A stretch of 64,000 bases of DNA from NCBI GenBank assembly GCA_022316685.1, contig JAKJHU010000151.1, positions 682,001 through 746,000 of the forward strand, in the 5' to 3' direction. Position 1 is the first letter of the stretch, and the number at the start of each line of letters is the position of its first letter. Under the pieces are notes generated by a model, which saw nothing but the letters and a program-made list of their open reading frames with translations, made no database searches and had not been told where the DNA came from. Origin of the DNA: Progne subis subis. Taxonomy: Eukaryota; Chordata; Aves; Passeriformes; Hirundinidae. Position numbers and translations under genes: made by a program. Below, in pieces: positions 21,419-33,330 of the stretch.

Positions 21419-21650
21419 AAAATCGTGGAATGGTGGAATGGTTTGAGTTGGAAAAGACCTTTAGAGGTCATGTCGTTCCAACTAAATCTGCCAGGGACAC
21501 CCCCCACTATCCCAGATTTCTCCAAGCCCTGTCCAACCTGGCCTTGGACGCTTCCAGGGATGGGGCAGCCACAGCTTCTCTGAGCAACATGTGCCCTCTC
21601 AGGGAAGATTTTTTCCCTAATATCCCGTCTAAATCTACCCTTGTAGATTC
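21419..21650 (-). mobile_element. CR1 3' region, minus orientation
   Basis: It begins ATCGTGGAATGGTGGAATGG (the tail unit appears twice), then GTCCAACCTGGCCTTGGACG, GGGGCAGCCACAGCTTCTC and TTTTTTCCCTAATATCCCG. Confidence 0.92.
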
Positions 21651-22527
21651 TGGTTGAATTTTCCACCCTTTCTGAATGTAGCTTTTCTTTAGACTTCAGC
21701 ATGGTGTACATGCCTTTTCGCACGGGAATTAAATTGACAGAGCTCCCACTCTCCGGAAAACCCCTTGGAATCTCTTCTTGAAACAGGAATGTTGTTTAGT
21801 GTCTCCCCTGGTGTAAGTAAATTGGGATGAAAACACCATGCAAAGGCATCAATTCAATCAAGGCAGAGAATATTGCCCTGGGGGAAAAATGGGTTTTGCT
21901 TTGAATATCTGACAATTTGGTGAGAGAACAGCTCCAGCCTCATTAGGCTCCTCATTTTGTGAGATAAGGAACAGAGGGATTCAACAACCTGCTGGTAACA
22001 GAGCCAGGCTTCTGTGCTAAAGCTGGGAAATGTCACTTTGGAGAGGATGAAAATATCACAGCAGAAGGGTTGTGCCACTTTGCAAAATACAGCCATCAAC
22101 AGGAGCTGGAAGGGAACGGAGCTGGGAGGGAACTGGGGCATTTGGGGAAATAATAAAAATAACTCAGTCTCTGATATCAGGGCTCAGTCACTGGAACAGT
22201 CAGAGGAAATGAGAGAAAATGAGCACAGGCCGGGAGAGGGTTTGGGAAAGCGTTTCCAGTAGGAATCAGGAGACGTTCCTGCTTTTGTACTGATAAGATC
22301 ACACCTGGGAAAAAAGCTCAACACTCCCGTGAGCAGAGAAAAACCATGAAGGGAACCTCTTTTATGAGAAGACCTTGGGCAGGTGAGGAAATTGTAGGCT
22401 AAGAGGAAATTTCTTTAATACAGCTTTAAAATAACATCCAAACCCCTTGCAGCACAATTTTTCTATCTTTTTCTTTCCTAGGCGGCACCTGCAGAATCCC
22501 AAGGTAAAGAAGACAAAGCATCAATGT
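21651..22527. other. unassigned unique sequence
   Basis: No gene or repeat family is recognised. Confidence 0.4.
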
Positions 22528-22529
22528 AA

Positions 22530-22628
22530 CGTAGAATCATCAAATATTCTGAGCTGCAAGGGACCCACAAGGAGTCCAATCGCTCACCCTGCTCAGGACA
22601 ATCCCAAAAGTCCCAAAATGTTCCAGAC
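22530..22628 (-). mobile_element. CR1 3' tail fragment, minus orientation
   Basis: It reads AGAATCATCAAATATTCTGAG, GGGACCCACAAGGAGTCC and CCCTGCTCAGGACAATCCC. Same 3' end type as the copies at 11.2, 23.4 and 28.5 kb. Confidence 0.8.
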
Positions 22629-23390
22629 AGATAATGTTGGCATAGAGGAAATGGAAGACTGAAAAAAAATAAGAACATTTAAAATTATTATTTTTTTTTT
22701 TAAAAGGTGTGCATGTAAGTAATAAGAAGAACAGGAAGATCGTGGAACTGTCTCCCAGCTGGAGTTGCTGGAGCTGAGGGAACCAAATCTACAAGAAGAA
22801 ACAGGAACAAATCATGAGGGATTGCTTGACTATTGAACAAGCATTTTCTGCTTGTACCAGAACATATTTTTTTTTGTTATTGTTGTTTTGTTTTATTTTG
22901 CTTTTTCTCTCCAGCGTAGTACCAGCACTTTCACTGTCCCTGATGTCTGTTATGATCTGTTAGAGGCTGTTAAATCCAATAACCCAATATATGAGAATCT
23001 GCTGCAGCTCCATGTCCCCATGTGCAGCCAGCAGGAAAACTGAGCACATTTTCCAGCTGGGAGCCCACGATATGTTTTATTTCATATTTATATACCCATA
23101 TATCTGCATATCCATGGCCAGTCACACAGATCAGTAGGGACAGGAAACACAAACCAATGCCACCCGTTGGAATAACATCCAATTAAATGCATGGCACTCC
23201 CAGAAACATGAAAAGCTCTGATGGACTGATCCTGAGCTGACCAGGACTGAAGATAATCCAGGAATACTCACACACATCCCATGGGTTTCTCCAGTGATTA
23301 GGCTCAGATGGAATGTGCAGGAGCAGGTCTTCAAACCCTCACATCTTCCCCCTTGCTGCCACCTGAACATTTGAACTCCAGTGCTTCAAA
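22629..23390. other. unassigned unique sequence
   Basis: No gene or repeat family is recognised. Confidence 0.4.
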
Positions 23391-23392
23391 GG

Positions 23393-23652
23393 AGTAATGA
23401 AATGTTCTTCCCATGTTGGAAGGGACTCACGAGGATCAAGTCCAACTCCTCACCCTGCACAAGACACTCTCTTTGCCTGAGAGAATTGTCTAAGTATTTC
23501 TTGAGCTCTGGCAGCCTTGGGGGTGTGATCATTCCCTGGGGAGCAGTTCCAGTTCCCAACCACCCTCTGGGGGAAGAATATTTTCCTAATATCCGAATAA
23601 TTGTCACAACTTGAGGCCAATTCCCCTTTTCCTTTTGTTGTTGACTGGGAGA
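23393..23652 (-). mobile_element. CR1 3' region, minus orientation
   Basis: It reads GTTGGAAGGGACTCACGAGG, CTCACCCTGCACAAGACAC, GGCAGCCTTGGGGGTGTGATC, TATTTTCCTAATATCCG and TTGAGGCCAATTCCCC. Confidence 0.85.
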
Positions 23653-25292
23653 AGAGGCCATTAAAGCCACCTCAGAATAAGTTTGCCAAGTCCCCACTTC
23701 TCTTCTTTCTGCATCCCATGAGTGCTCTTGGCTTTATGTCCTATTAGTCTACAACTCACTGGGTTTCCTATTTGGAGTGATGGTTTTGTTGTTCTGAGCG
23801 ATAACCAGTTCAGGATGTTCACTTTGAGCTGATAGTTCTGTGTTCTCAGTCCCTTGACCATCCCGAAGCCTTTGTGCTGATGCTGATGAAGGGTTAACGT
23901 CTCATGTCTTGAAGAAATAGGAGATCCAGCTCCTTTTTAATATTGAAATATTCCTTGATCTCACACATCCCCGTGGTGTCGCTTCCCTCCTCGCAAAATC
24001 GGCCTGGGATGAGCAGATCAAGAGAAAATGGCAAAAAGGGCAGAAGCCACAGGGATGGCAGGGAATAAATGTAGAATTTCAGATTATTTTAGATTTTTTA
24101 GTTTATTCCATGGATGCCAGGGAGCTGTTGGAAGCTGGCAACCTCAGGCATCATGAGGGATGGAGCCAGGAAATGCTGCGAACTTGTTCCTCACACCAAC
24201 TTTAGGACTTTCAGGACCTATTTTGTGTCTTAGAGAGGCAGCTTTATCTCAGAAAAGGGGACTGTGAAAGTTCACTGAGCTACTCAGCTGGAGAAACCCC
24301 GCATGGATTTGGAAGTTTTTGTCATGGAAAATGAAGGGAAAGGTTTGGGCTATGGGAACAGCAAGAGCTGGAGCCAAAGAGGAAAGGATAATAATTTTAT
24401 TGTGTGAAAAGTCAGCTCGTGCCCCTGGCTCTGTGCAGAGCCAATGCCCTCAGGTCATTCCTCAACCCCTGAGCAATCTTTTCTCTGAGTCTAAGTGGCT
24501 GTGACCACCCAAGCTCCCCTGCACTTAGGAGGCTTTGCTTAGGAGTCATCTGGGGACGAGTGCACAGGAGCTGCAAAATGTAATTATTGGAGAATTTTTG
24601 ACTCAGGAGCCTATGCAAAGTCAAAGCTGCTTTGCTGGAGAAAAGAGAGAAAGAAGAACTTAAAGATCATTTAACAGCCAGTCTGATAACAGTGAAATGT
24701 TCTCACTTTGCACAGATTGTAGCTGGACAAACTTTCCTGATTATATTTAATGCCACCAGCTCTGAAAAACTGAAATCTCCCGTACTTAGATGCCTCCAAT
24801 TCTTTTTCATACAAGTGCTGAAGCGATGAATATTTTCACATTTAAAAAAAATGCAGCAGCTGATTGAACGTGAAGGGAGCTGTTCCCAAAATGAAACTGC
24901 GGCAGCAGGGCTGGTGAATATTTCCCATAGCCAAAAGCTCTCTGAAAAGGTTATTATTACATAATGATGGAGATGTCAAAATTAAGGCAGGAACAAGGCC
25001 GGGATAATTAGGATTCAGCTCACCCAGGTTTAGCTGTCTGAAGGGAAAGCTTCCAGTCAAATTCCAGTCAAACAAGCTAGGAGGGGTTGATAGGAATAAA
25101 TACATGGACTTTACGCCCTCACAAATCCATTTGGAAGCTTTGAGGATGCTCTGGGGAATTGCAGAGGGCTTCTAGCCATGGATCCAGAAGGACACAGGTG
25201 AGGTCTGTGTCTCATGGATCCCCTTAGACACCACAAAATCCCAAAGTGTGGGGAGAGTCAAGCCCAGATTTCACTCCACAGGGATGCGAGTC
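23653..25292. other. unassigned unique sequence
   Basis: No gene or repeat family is recognised in these 1.6 kb. Confidence 0.4.
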
Positions 25293-25298
25293 CACCTC

Positions 25299-25650
25299 TG
25301 TGGGAACTGACAGTGGTCAGAAAATAGATTTTTCGGCTCCAGGCAGTAGCTGGAAGCCTGTGGGAAAACACAAGTACATAATTCTCCCTCTCTGGCCTAG
25401 GAAATCATAAAGGAGGAACCCCAAATAATCCTTGTAGATATCCTCTTCCTGACACCGGGTGTTTTTCCAACTTGTTTACCGGTAAAAATGTTTACTAAGA
25501 GGTGTTGGTCTGAAATGACTGATCGGTCCTAATTGTACCGAAACACTATAAAAAAGGAGCTTGTCTCTCAATTAACCTTTGATATAATGCCCTCCGAAGA
25601 AAACGGAATTTTATGTATCGTTATTTGAACTGTCCCGAATCATAGCGATG
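25299..25650 (+). mobile_element. solo LTR, family B, plus orientation (copy 1)
   Basis: This 352-bp sequence starts TGTGGGAACTGACAGTGG and ends CATAGCGATG. It is flanked by CACCTC at 25293-25298 and 25651-25656. A TATA box (TATAAAA, about 25547-25553) precedes an ATTAAC polyadenylation-like site. A close copy in the same orientation lies at 46455-46804. No internal retroviral sequence is attached. The 6-bp flanks fit a betaretrovirus-like (ERVK) class, but that is inference. The last bases are not the usual CA, so the exact end is uncertain by 1-2 bases. Confidence 0.85.
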
Positions 25651-25656
25651 CACCTC

Positions 25657-26960
25657 AGCTCCTGGTGGGCACGTTTCCATAGGAATTGGGGCTCACTGTG
25701 GGAGAGGGATAAGGTTGTTCCAAATATCTTATCCCACACTAGGTGTGCATTTGTTTGGATGGAGTTTTAAATCCCACTATGCCCATTATCCCTCACTGTT
25801 GCTTATCTCCCTTTCCTTCCATTTACGTCCAAGACTTTTCAGGTATTCTGATATTTCCAAACACGTCTCTAGGTCTGTAGGGATGTGAGCAACTCCAGGT
25901 TTCCAGTCCTATGTGGATGTGTTTAATATCTCAGAGCATCCCAAATGCCATGAAACATCTTTTGTGAGCAAATGCGTGGAGCCCTCAGTGTGTGCTCATC
26001 GCCCTCAAAACATGATAAATGTTTGCATCATGTTCCAGAAATAATTGTGGAGTTTGGGATTTCCCTCTGTGTGATTTTTGGAAATGTGTTGTTGAGGAAA
26101 AAAGTGGTCTTGAATTCAATATTTATATTTTTAAAAACACCCAGTGCCTTTGATTTTTATTGTTGATTTTTTTTTTTTCCCTTCTGTTGTTTATACCTAA
26201 GTTATAAAAAACACCCTCCAGCTTGTCTTTTTTCCCAACAGAAATTGCAAAACCTTGAAATGGAAATTTGTTTATTTTTCCATAAAATCCGTGGCAAATA
26301 AACCACATTTTTTGTGTAAGTTCAAGACTGGTTTGTTTGCTTGTTTGTTTTTTCCTCCTCGAGCTTTATGCATTCCAGTTTATCACTGCAGGGTCACATG
26401 AAAGTCATCTTCTTTTCCCTTTTTTTTTTTTTTGTTTTATCCTTTTGAATAGATGATGGAAAGGCAGCACGGAAGGTGCTGCGTAAAAGGCACTCTCTGG
26501 TATCATTAGCATGTGAAAAGAACTTGTCTAGCGTAAAGTAATGCCAGTTCTGCCCCCATGACTGCAAATATTTCCTCTCTGTACCTCTGTTTTTAACAAG
26601 TATTCCTCGGCAGGGCTGTTCCCTGTGCTGAAGTTGCCATTTCCAACAAAGCAGATGATTTATCACTTTTATATCTACATCGATTCTGATGTCAGACTGG
26701 ACAAAGACACATCTGAAACAAAAATGATTGAGGAGCAAGGGAAATTGATTTATGGAATATTGATATATGGAAGAGCTCTAGTGCTTTGCACTATGGAAGT
26801 GCACTGGGAATTTTATAGAGGCATGGACAAACTGGCTGGAAGCGAGAGGGAGTGAAGATCTTCACTCAGGTGAGCTGAACTTTAGTTATTTTTAGGGTGA
26901 AGTCCTTGGTTCAGGCACATTTGATCACCCCTGAGAAAACACAGATTTACGGATCCTGAG
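25657..26960. other. unassigned unique sequence
   Basis: No gene or repeat family is recognised. T-runs lie at 26168-26179 and 26419-26433. Confidence 0.4.
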
Positions 26961-26962
26961 TA

Positions 26963-27235
26963 ACCTGGAATCATGGAATGGTTTGGGTTGGAAGAAACCT
27001 AAAGGATCATCCTATTCCCCCCCTGCCACGGTCAGGGACATCTTCCACTATCCCAGGTTGCTCCAAGCTCCATCAAACCTGGCCTTGGACACTTCCAGGG
27101 ATGAGGAAGCCCCAGCTTGTCCAGGAAATCTGTGCCAGGGCCTCACCACCCTCTCAGGAAAGGATTTCTTCCTTGTATCTAATCTAAATTCACCCTCTTT
27201 TAATTTAAAAACCATTCTGCAGAAATCCTCCTGGA
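26963..27235 (-). mobile_element. CR1 3' region, minus orientation
   Basis: It begins CTGGAATCATGGAATGG, GTTTGGGTTGGAAGAAACC, CCACTATCCCAGGTTGCTCC, GCCAGGGCCTCACCACCC and TTCTTCCTTGTATCTAATC. Confidence 0.93.
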
Positions 27236-27605
27236 GGATTTCTAAGCTTGTGGTTAATGAGCAGGTTCAACAGATGATTTTAACCATGAAACTTGGAGTT
27301 GACACAATGTAAGATTGGAGAGCAATGGGCAAAATCCAGCTGTGCTTTGTGACTGGGCAACTGCTGGTTGCTGCTGATGGAACTCCAGAAAGGAGAAATG
27401 AGATGGAATTCTCTGGAATATCCGTTTGTGATGGAAAATTTCCATGACAATGCCATGATCCTAGTTTGGATGGGCTTGGTGGAAAGAAATCCCCATCCTG
27501 TGGATCATTTACATCACTCTTCACGTCATCATCAGACAGGATGACGCCATCAGACATCATCCGTTATCTCTAGCAAGGATTTCTCTTGGAAAAGAGTCCT
27601 GAAAT
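27236..27605. other. unassigned unique sequence
   Basis: No gene is seen. Short repeated ATCATC and GACATCATC words occur at about 27525-27565. Confidence 0.4.
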
Positions 27606-27607
27606 GC

Positions 27608-27885
27608 TGGAATTCTATGAATGGAATGGTTTGTGTGGAAAGAAGCCTTGAAGTTCATCCAGTTCCAACCCCAGGGAAATCTTCCACTACCTCAGGCTGT
27701 TCCAAGCCCCATCCAGCCTGGCCTTAAAATTTCCAGGGATAGAACAGCCACAGCTCCTCTGGAAAAACTCTACCAAGACCCCACTAACCTCATGGGGAAG
27801 ATTATTTTCCTAATATCCCAGCTAACCTTACTCTCCTTCAATTGGAAGCCATTTGCTCTTGTCCTGTCCCTCCAGGCTCTTGGAA
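27608..27885 (-). mobile_element. CR1 3' region, minus orientation
   Basis: It reads ATTCTATGAATGGAATGG, CAGTTCCAACCCCAGGG, CCAAGCCCCATCCAGCCTGG, TTTTCCTAATATCCCAGC and CTCTTGTCCTGTCCCTCCAGG. Confidence 0.9.
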
Positions 27886-28450
27886 TCCATGGATATGATC
27901 CCAAAGAGGGAAACTGAGGCATGAAGGAATAGGCTCACTGCTGTGGCTTGGTCTGTGGGGTAGAAGTGAAACCTCAAAGCTGCCTTTTGTGCACTGAGAA
28001 CCACCCTCTCCTCATCTACAGGTGAGAAATAATTTGAATTTCAGCATTTACTGCCACTTTAATAAAAAAGAGAAAACTGAATGCTGAAAGAGATCAGTTA
28101 CCATAGATGAAAAATTAGAGATCAAAATGTTCAGAAGAGATTAAAGAACCCTGAGCTCCTGTGGAGAAATGCTGTATTCTTCATAAAGCCCTCATGGGTT
28201 TCAGGGCAGAAGGCAAAGGAGGGATTATTGGAAGGCGTTGAGATCTCCCTGGTTTGTGAGGGGAAGGAAAACACGAGAGATAAGAGTGTCTTATCTCGTG
28301 TTTCATTGCTGTGTTAGTCTTTGCTGAAGGTGTCTGGAAGGTACCTGAGGGTATCTGAAACATCTGTAGAGAGCTCAGAGGTGGACAGGGAGAACCACGC
28401 CCCTCTGGAATGGTATTTGGATGTTGGGAATCCTCCTGGGATATCACTAA
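27886..28450. other. unassigned sequence containing a hairpin
   Basis: No gene or family repeat. An imperfect 14-bp hairpin lies at 28269-28303. Confidence 0.4.
28269..28303. repeat. 14-bp hairpin with 2-base bulge and 5-base loop
   Basis: AAACACGAGAGATAAG (28269-28284) pairs with CTTATCTCGTGTTT (28290-28303) apart from a two-base GA bulge. The loop is AGTGT. Confidence 0.9.
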
Positions 28451-28451
28451 A

Positions 28452-28578
28452 TGGAATCACAGGATCATAAAATATCCTGAGTTGGATGAGACCCACAAGA
28501 ATCATCAGGTCCAGCTCCTGGCCCTGCACAGAACAAATCCAAAAATCTCTTCTTGAACCACTTGACCTGAGCAGAAAG
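28452..28578 (-). mobile_element. CR1 3' tail fragment, minus orientation
   Basis: It reads GGAATCACAGGATCATAAAA, TATCCTGAGTTGGATGAGACC, CAAGAATCATCAGGTCCAGC and CTGGCCCTGCACAGAAC. Confidence 0.83.
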
Positions 28579-28880
28579 CTCTCCTCTCCCTCATAGCTCC
28601 TCTGGATTTGCATTATCTTTGCTTATCTTCATTCTACACAACAAAAAGGTGATTTATTATTATAAAATCCACATTGTTTGTAACTGTGGAAAGACATTCA
28701 GACCAGGAAGGTCCAAAAACCACATTTCCCATCTCAGTCATCACAGGCCATTATGAGAATTATAAGGAATGCCACATTCCCTGGAGCTGGAGCTGGGAGG
28801 AGGGATCCTGTCTGATTAAACTTGGTTCAAACCCAGAAAGGATTGAAGTTATAAAGTGAGAAGAGCTCTGGGATCGCTGT
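28579..28880. other. unassigned unique sequence
   Basis: No gene or repeat family is recognised. Confidence 0.4.
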
Positions 28881-28881
28881 T

Positions 28882-29025
28882 AAAAGAAAAGAAAAGAAAA
28901 GAAAAGAAAAGAAAAGAAAAGAAAAGAAAAGAAAAGAAAAGAAAAGAAAAGAAAAGAAAAGAAAAGAAAAGAAAAGAAAAGAAAAGAAAAGAAAAGAAAA
29001 GAAAAGAAAAGAAAAGAAAAGAAAA
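28882..29025 (+). repeat. (GAAAA)n pentanucleotide array
   Basis: About 29 consecutive uninterrupted GAAAA units over 144 bp. The purity suggests recent expansion and length variation between individuals. Confidence 0.99.
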
Positions 29026-29064
29026 ATAATAATTTATTGACTAAGTTGTCAGCACAAAGTGTTC

Positions 29065-29158
29065 ATGGTGGGATCCTTGGGGTGCCCACTGCAGGACCAG
29101 GAGCTGGACTTCATGATCCCTGTGGGTCCCTTCCAACTCAGGATATCCCATGATTTTT
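29065..29158 (+). mobile_element. CR1 3' tail fragment, plus orientation
   Basis: It reads GGGATCCTTGGGGTGCCCAC, GGAGCTGGACTTCATGATCC, CTGTGGGTCCCTTCCAACTC and AGGATATCCCATGATTTTTAA. Confidence 0.85.
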
Positions 29159-29429
29159 AAACATCCTGGACAGCCATTTGACAAAATCAAGATGGGACAA
29201 GGCAACATCCACGCTGAGAGCTCCAATTGCTGTTAATTCCTGTTTTCCGCAGACCTGGCCTCTGGCACTCACTCCAGCCTTTGTCATTCCTTCAATCTTA
29301 TTTTCTTCAGATCAAGTAAATTCCTGTTTTCCATGTCCCACTGCCCAAACCCCATGAAGGTTTCTGTGTCCTATTAATTTGGATTATCACTAGAAAGCAA
29401 CACCTGTATTTTACACTGGGTGGTGGTGT

Positions 29430-29431
<2 letters not shown>

Positions 29432-29480
<49 letters not shown>
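29432..29480 (+). repeat. T homopolymer, 49 bases
   Basis: 49 uninterrupted T. It continues into GT-rich sequence. Confidence 0.98.
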
Positions 29481-29492
<12 letters not shown>

Positions 29493-29577
29493 CTGTGTGT
29501 GTCTGTGTGTGTCTGTGTGTGTGTTTTGTTGTTTTGTTTTTGTTTTTTGTTTGTTTGTTTTTGTTTTTTGTTTTTTA
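29481..29577 (+). repeat. GT-rich then GTTTT-rich low-complexity tract
   Basis: GTGTGTGTCT-type units (29481-29524) grade into GTTTTGTTTTTG-type units to about 29577. Confidence 0.95.
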
Positions 29578-29689
29578 CTGTAAATAACAGATTTTTTTCC
29601 AAATTGAACAGCAAAAGACTGTAGTTCTCTATTTTTTCTCCCAAAGCTGATGGAAAGCAAGAGGGTGCCTTTCTTTTACTCATAATGAG

Positions 29690-30210
29690 AATGTAATCAC
29701 AGCCAAGAGATGAGCTGAGCTTAGATCAGGCCCTTGGTGAGCCCGGCTTACTCATGCAGAGCATTTGTAACACATTTAACAGCAATAGAAAGCTCGAGTC
29801 CTGCAGCAGCGCAGGATTAGCAGGGACCTGGAACAAGATATTAATTATTTAGAGCTACATCTGGAGAAATTGAGTCCTTTACCCTCTGGGACCACCCTCC
29901 TCTCTCTCAACCTGCCGTCAATTTATTCTCGAGATTAATTCAGAGCATGTTTCTCCTTCCCTGACACTGCCTTAAACTGAGGGAAAGTACATTGCCGAAA
30001 GCAGTGGAATTAAATTGGCCATACAGAGATGTGACTAAGAGAGGAAATAGGCTCAGCAATGTCTAAAAATTGATATAAACCCTGAAGTCTGGGGATTATT
30101 ATGTCTGAATCTTTATTTTTCCACTAGGATAAAAAAATCACCGGGATACTTTCTGAAAAAGGTTTATTACGCCTTTGGACTAAGCTCCTTTTTATTTTTC
30201 GTGTATTTAT
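29690..30210. promoter_or_regulatory. possible conserved noncoding block
   Basis: About 500 bp without repeats. It contains GATATTAATTATTTAG, CGAGATTAATTCAG, GGAATTAAATTGGCC and GTTTATTACGCC. It resembles developmental enhancer sequence by composition only. Confidence 0.25.
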
Positions 30211-31519
30211 TTATTCTCCCCTTCCCATCCTGTCACTGGATCCCATGAGAAGGGCTCAGCCCTCCTTGGAATCAATGACAGATATAGAGGATCTGACACA
30301 AGATGCTGTTTTGGGCTTTTTTTTTTTTTTTTTAATATATATATATATTAAAAGAGTCACAGTGAAGATTAAACTCTGTCCCAAGACTTCAGTTCCCATT
30401 CCAGCTCCAGGAAGAGACTTCAGGCTGGTGAATCTGGGCTTGCTTCCTTCAAACTCATAGTTTCTACAATCATCTACAATCCTAATTTCAAGTCATTTTT
30501 TAGTCCTTTTACAGGTAAACTCTTGGAAAAATGATCTATTTTGGACCCTCGATAGGATAAAATTCAGAACTGTGTGTTGTGAGTGAGGAACACCAAAGCT
30601 TCCAAGTGTTCTCTCACCTGCAACTGCGGCTACAAATCCCCAGACCTTGTCCCCCACATCCCCTGGGCTCCCTCATCCTGAGTTTGCATGAAATCTGGGA
30701 GAGTGGGAGCTGGTGGCTGAATCAGCCGAGGGTTTTCTTCGGTGTCCTCGTCTGCAGGAGCATCCGGTGGCGATTTCTCTTTGCACATGGCTCGCTGCCT
30801 GACTGAGATTTATTGTGATTTATGTAAACACGGCAGGCAGAGGCTTTGCCAGCTGCACGGCTCATCAGCTTTGTTCCAGGAAAACACACCCAGGGGGAGG
30901 CCTGGAATCTCCTCACCTCCAGCTTTTAGCTTTGCAGACAGTTCAGGCCGGAGAGTGATGGCACCTGCACCAGGCAAAGCCCAACTTAGCAGAAAGTCTG
31001 GGCTTGCCAGGGCCAGAGCTGGTGGGTGGGTGGGAAGTAGACAACACATCCATCTGGAGCAGATGGGGAGGATGGATTTGGGATTAATGGACTGGGCTTG
31101 GATGCACAAGCCTGGGTAGGGTCTAGAGAGGGATTAATATTGAGCTCATCTCTCCCTGGGGCTGAAGGAGATGAACTTGAGGTGTCTTCATGTGGGTTTT
31201 GGTGTCACAATTCTGATTTTAAGCAAATCCCTGAGGGTCTCAGTTTGCCCATCATTTTCACATCGAGGAACAGGGGCTGCTCCACAATCCAGGGAATTCT
31301 GAGATTCCTAGGAACTTCCATGGACTGAAATCTTAAACTGAAAAGAGCCATTAGGGGGTTACACAAGGCTCCAAATTTCTAAGTCAAGCATCAAAATCAA
31401 AAGAAAATAAAGTAAAAGGAAAATGAAAGTGGAGACGATACTGATCTCCAGGAAATAACTCCATGCATCATCATTCCCTCCTCCCCCTCTTCCCACCCCT
31501 GCTACAGCTGCAGCCATGG
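30211..31519. other. unassigned unique sequence
   Basis: No repeat family or supported gene. A T-run plus (TA)n patch sits at 30319-30351. Confidence 0.4.
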
Positions 31520-31915
31520 AGATTTATGGATGCACACATTCTAATTTACTTTATGTTTTGTCTGGAGGAAGACACAGCTGTACAGAGCTACTCTGTCAGG
31601 AAAATGTCACATTGCACTTAATTGCCTGATAAAGAATGACAAGTCAGAAAAAATATCATTATCGTGATTAACTTTTACTTCTTTCCCCCCAATATGAATT
31701 TAAATTTTATAAAGTTTTGGTTCAAAGGGAAGAAAGTGATTGTGAGATTCTTATTAGTGATTTTTCCCCAATGAAATGCTGCCATCGCCTCACACTTTCC
31801 CTCCGCATTTCTTACTGAAACAGCTGCTTTGTGTTTCCATGGGTGAGATGAAAAACACATAAAAATTAATTTGGGCAGTAATTAATTGATTAATGGGCTT
31901 GGCAAATGGAGCTAA
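31520..31915. promoter_or_regulatory. possible conserved noncoding block
   Basis: Repeat-free, AT-rich sequence ending in a cluster of homeodomain-type cores (AAAATTAATTTGGGC, AGTAATTAATTGATTAATGG at about 31862-31896). Confidence 0.25.
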
Positions 31916-31934
31916 ACTCTTCTGGAGCCCCTCA

Positions 31935-32300
31935 GTTCGGGAGCCAGGCTGGGAGAGCTGAGGGTGTCCAGCCTGGAGAAGGTTCCAGGGAGACCTTGGA
32001 GCCTCTTCCAGCCCCTAAAGGGGCTCCAGGAGAGCTGGAGAGGGACTTTGGATAAGAGATGGAGGGGCGGGACAAGCAGGAATGGCTTTAAGATGCAAGA
32101 GGGATGGTTTAGATGGGATTTGGGAAGAATTCTTCCCTGTGAGGGTGGTGAGGCCCTGGCACAGGCTGCCCCATCCCTGGAATTGTCCAGGGGCTTGGAG
32201 CAACCCGGGATAGTGGAAGGTGTCCCTGCCCATGGCAGGGGGTGGAATGACATGAGCTTTAAGGTCCCTTCCAACCCAAAACTCTCTGGATTCCATTCCA
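31935..32300 (+). mobile_element. CR1 3' region, plus orientation
   Basis: It reads GGGTGTCCAGCCTGGAGAAG, GGGGCTCCAGGAGAGCTGGAG, TTCTTCCCTGTGAGGGTGG and TGCCCATGGCAGGGGGTGG, and ends GGTCCCTTCCAACCCAAAAC. Confidence 0.93.
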
Positions 32301-33240
32301 TGATTTCTGGAGCTGAGAGGCAGCACTGGGTGTGACCTTGGTTTCTGTCAGCACCTGAAATCCCTGGGAAAGGAATTAGGCCTTTTAACAAAATCCCTGC
32401 CTGGGAACAGTCACTTCCTTCAGGAAGGGGGAAAGAAGAACCAGGAAAGCCCCCAAAAAATCTCCATTTAATTCTGTGTGGAGCTCCCCCATGAAATCCC
32501 TGGTTTTCAGCTGTGTTGCCATCAAAATATCTGGATTCAGATCAGAGGATTTCAGGGTTCAACAAAACCACCTCCTGCCGCCTCTCACGCCAGCGATGGT
32601 CAGGTTGCACCCGTGACCATCCTTCTGCTTCAGCCCATGGATCGACACAGATCTGGTTTGGGATCAAATAAAACACAAGGCTCCAAGCTCACAATTACCC
32701 TTGGATCAAACAGAACACCTTAAAATTTTTGGAAGAATGTTTCAATGTTGTAAGAACTTAAAAGAATCTGTTGCTCCTTTTTAAGCTCTTGGTGCCTGCA
32801 TAGAATCTCTGCTGTATTTTTGTTTTGTAGGATATTGAGTAGGGGAATCTGAATCTCTCCGGGACAGATGTTCTGGGAAATAGTGACTTTGTGCGTGTCA
32901 TTTTTATATTTTTCCTTCTGAATTATACATCTTCCCTCCTGGGAAGGAGGAGATGTATAATTTTTTATCTGTGCAGGAAAATAATGAATTTTTTTCAGTC
33001 CTGGAGTTCTTAATATTTTTCTTATTTTCCTATTGTTTTCTTGAATCCTGGTATGTTCTCAGTCCCACCAATAAGGGTAAGATCCTGTTTAACTGAATTT
33101 CTCTTTTCTTCTCATTGATTCACTTGCAATTGATCACTCTCCAGCCATGAGGAACATCTCAGTACCATAGAAAAATGATTTAAAGAAATTATTATGATGC
33201 CAGCAAGGTGAGAATCAGTCTCTTTTCTCTGGTAAAAAGT
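32301..33240. other. unassigned sequence containing a hairpin
   Basis: No gene or family repeat. The hairpin at 32921-32962 lies here. Confidence 0.4.
32921..32962. repeat. 12-bp perfect inverted repeat, 18-base CT/AG loop
   Basis: AATTATACATCT (32921-32932) pairs exactly with AGATGTATAATT (32951-32962). The loop can add CCTCC/GGAGG pairs. Confidence 0.9.
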
Positions 33241-33242
33241 GA

Positions 33243-33330
33243 CAGGATGAGAGGAAATGGCCTCAGGTTGCAGCAGGGTAGGTTTAGATCGGATACTAAG
33301 AAGATTTCTTTACTGTGAGGGTTAGAAAAA
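33243..33330 (+). mobile_element. CR1 internal fragment, plus orientation
   Basis: It reads GGATGAGAGGAAATGGCCTC, AGGTTGCAGCAGGGTAGG, TTTAGATCGGATACTAAG and TTTCTTTACTGTGAGGGTT. Both ends are truncated. Confidence 0.85.
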
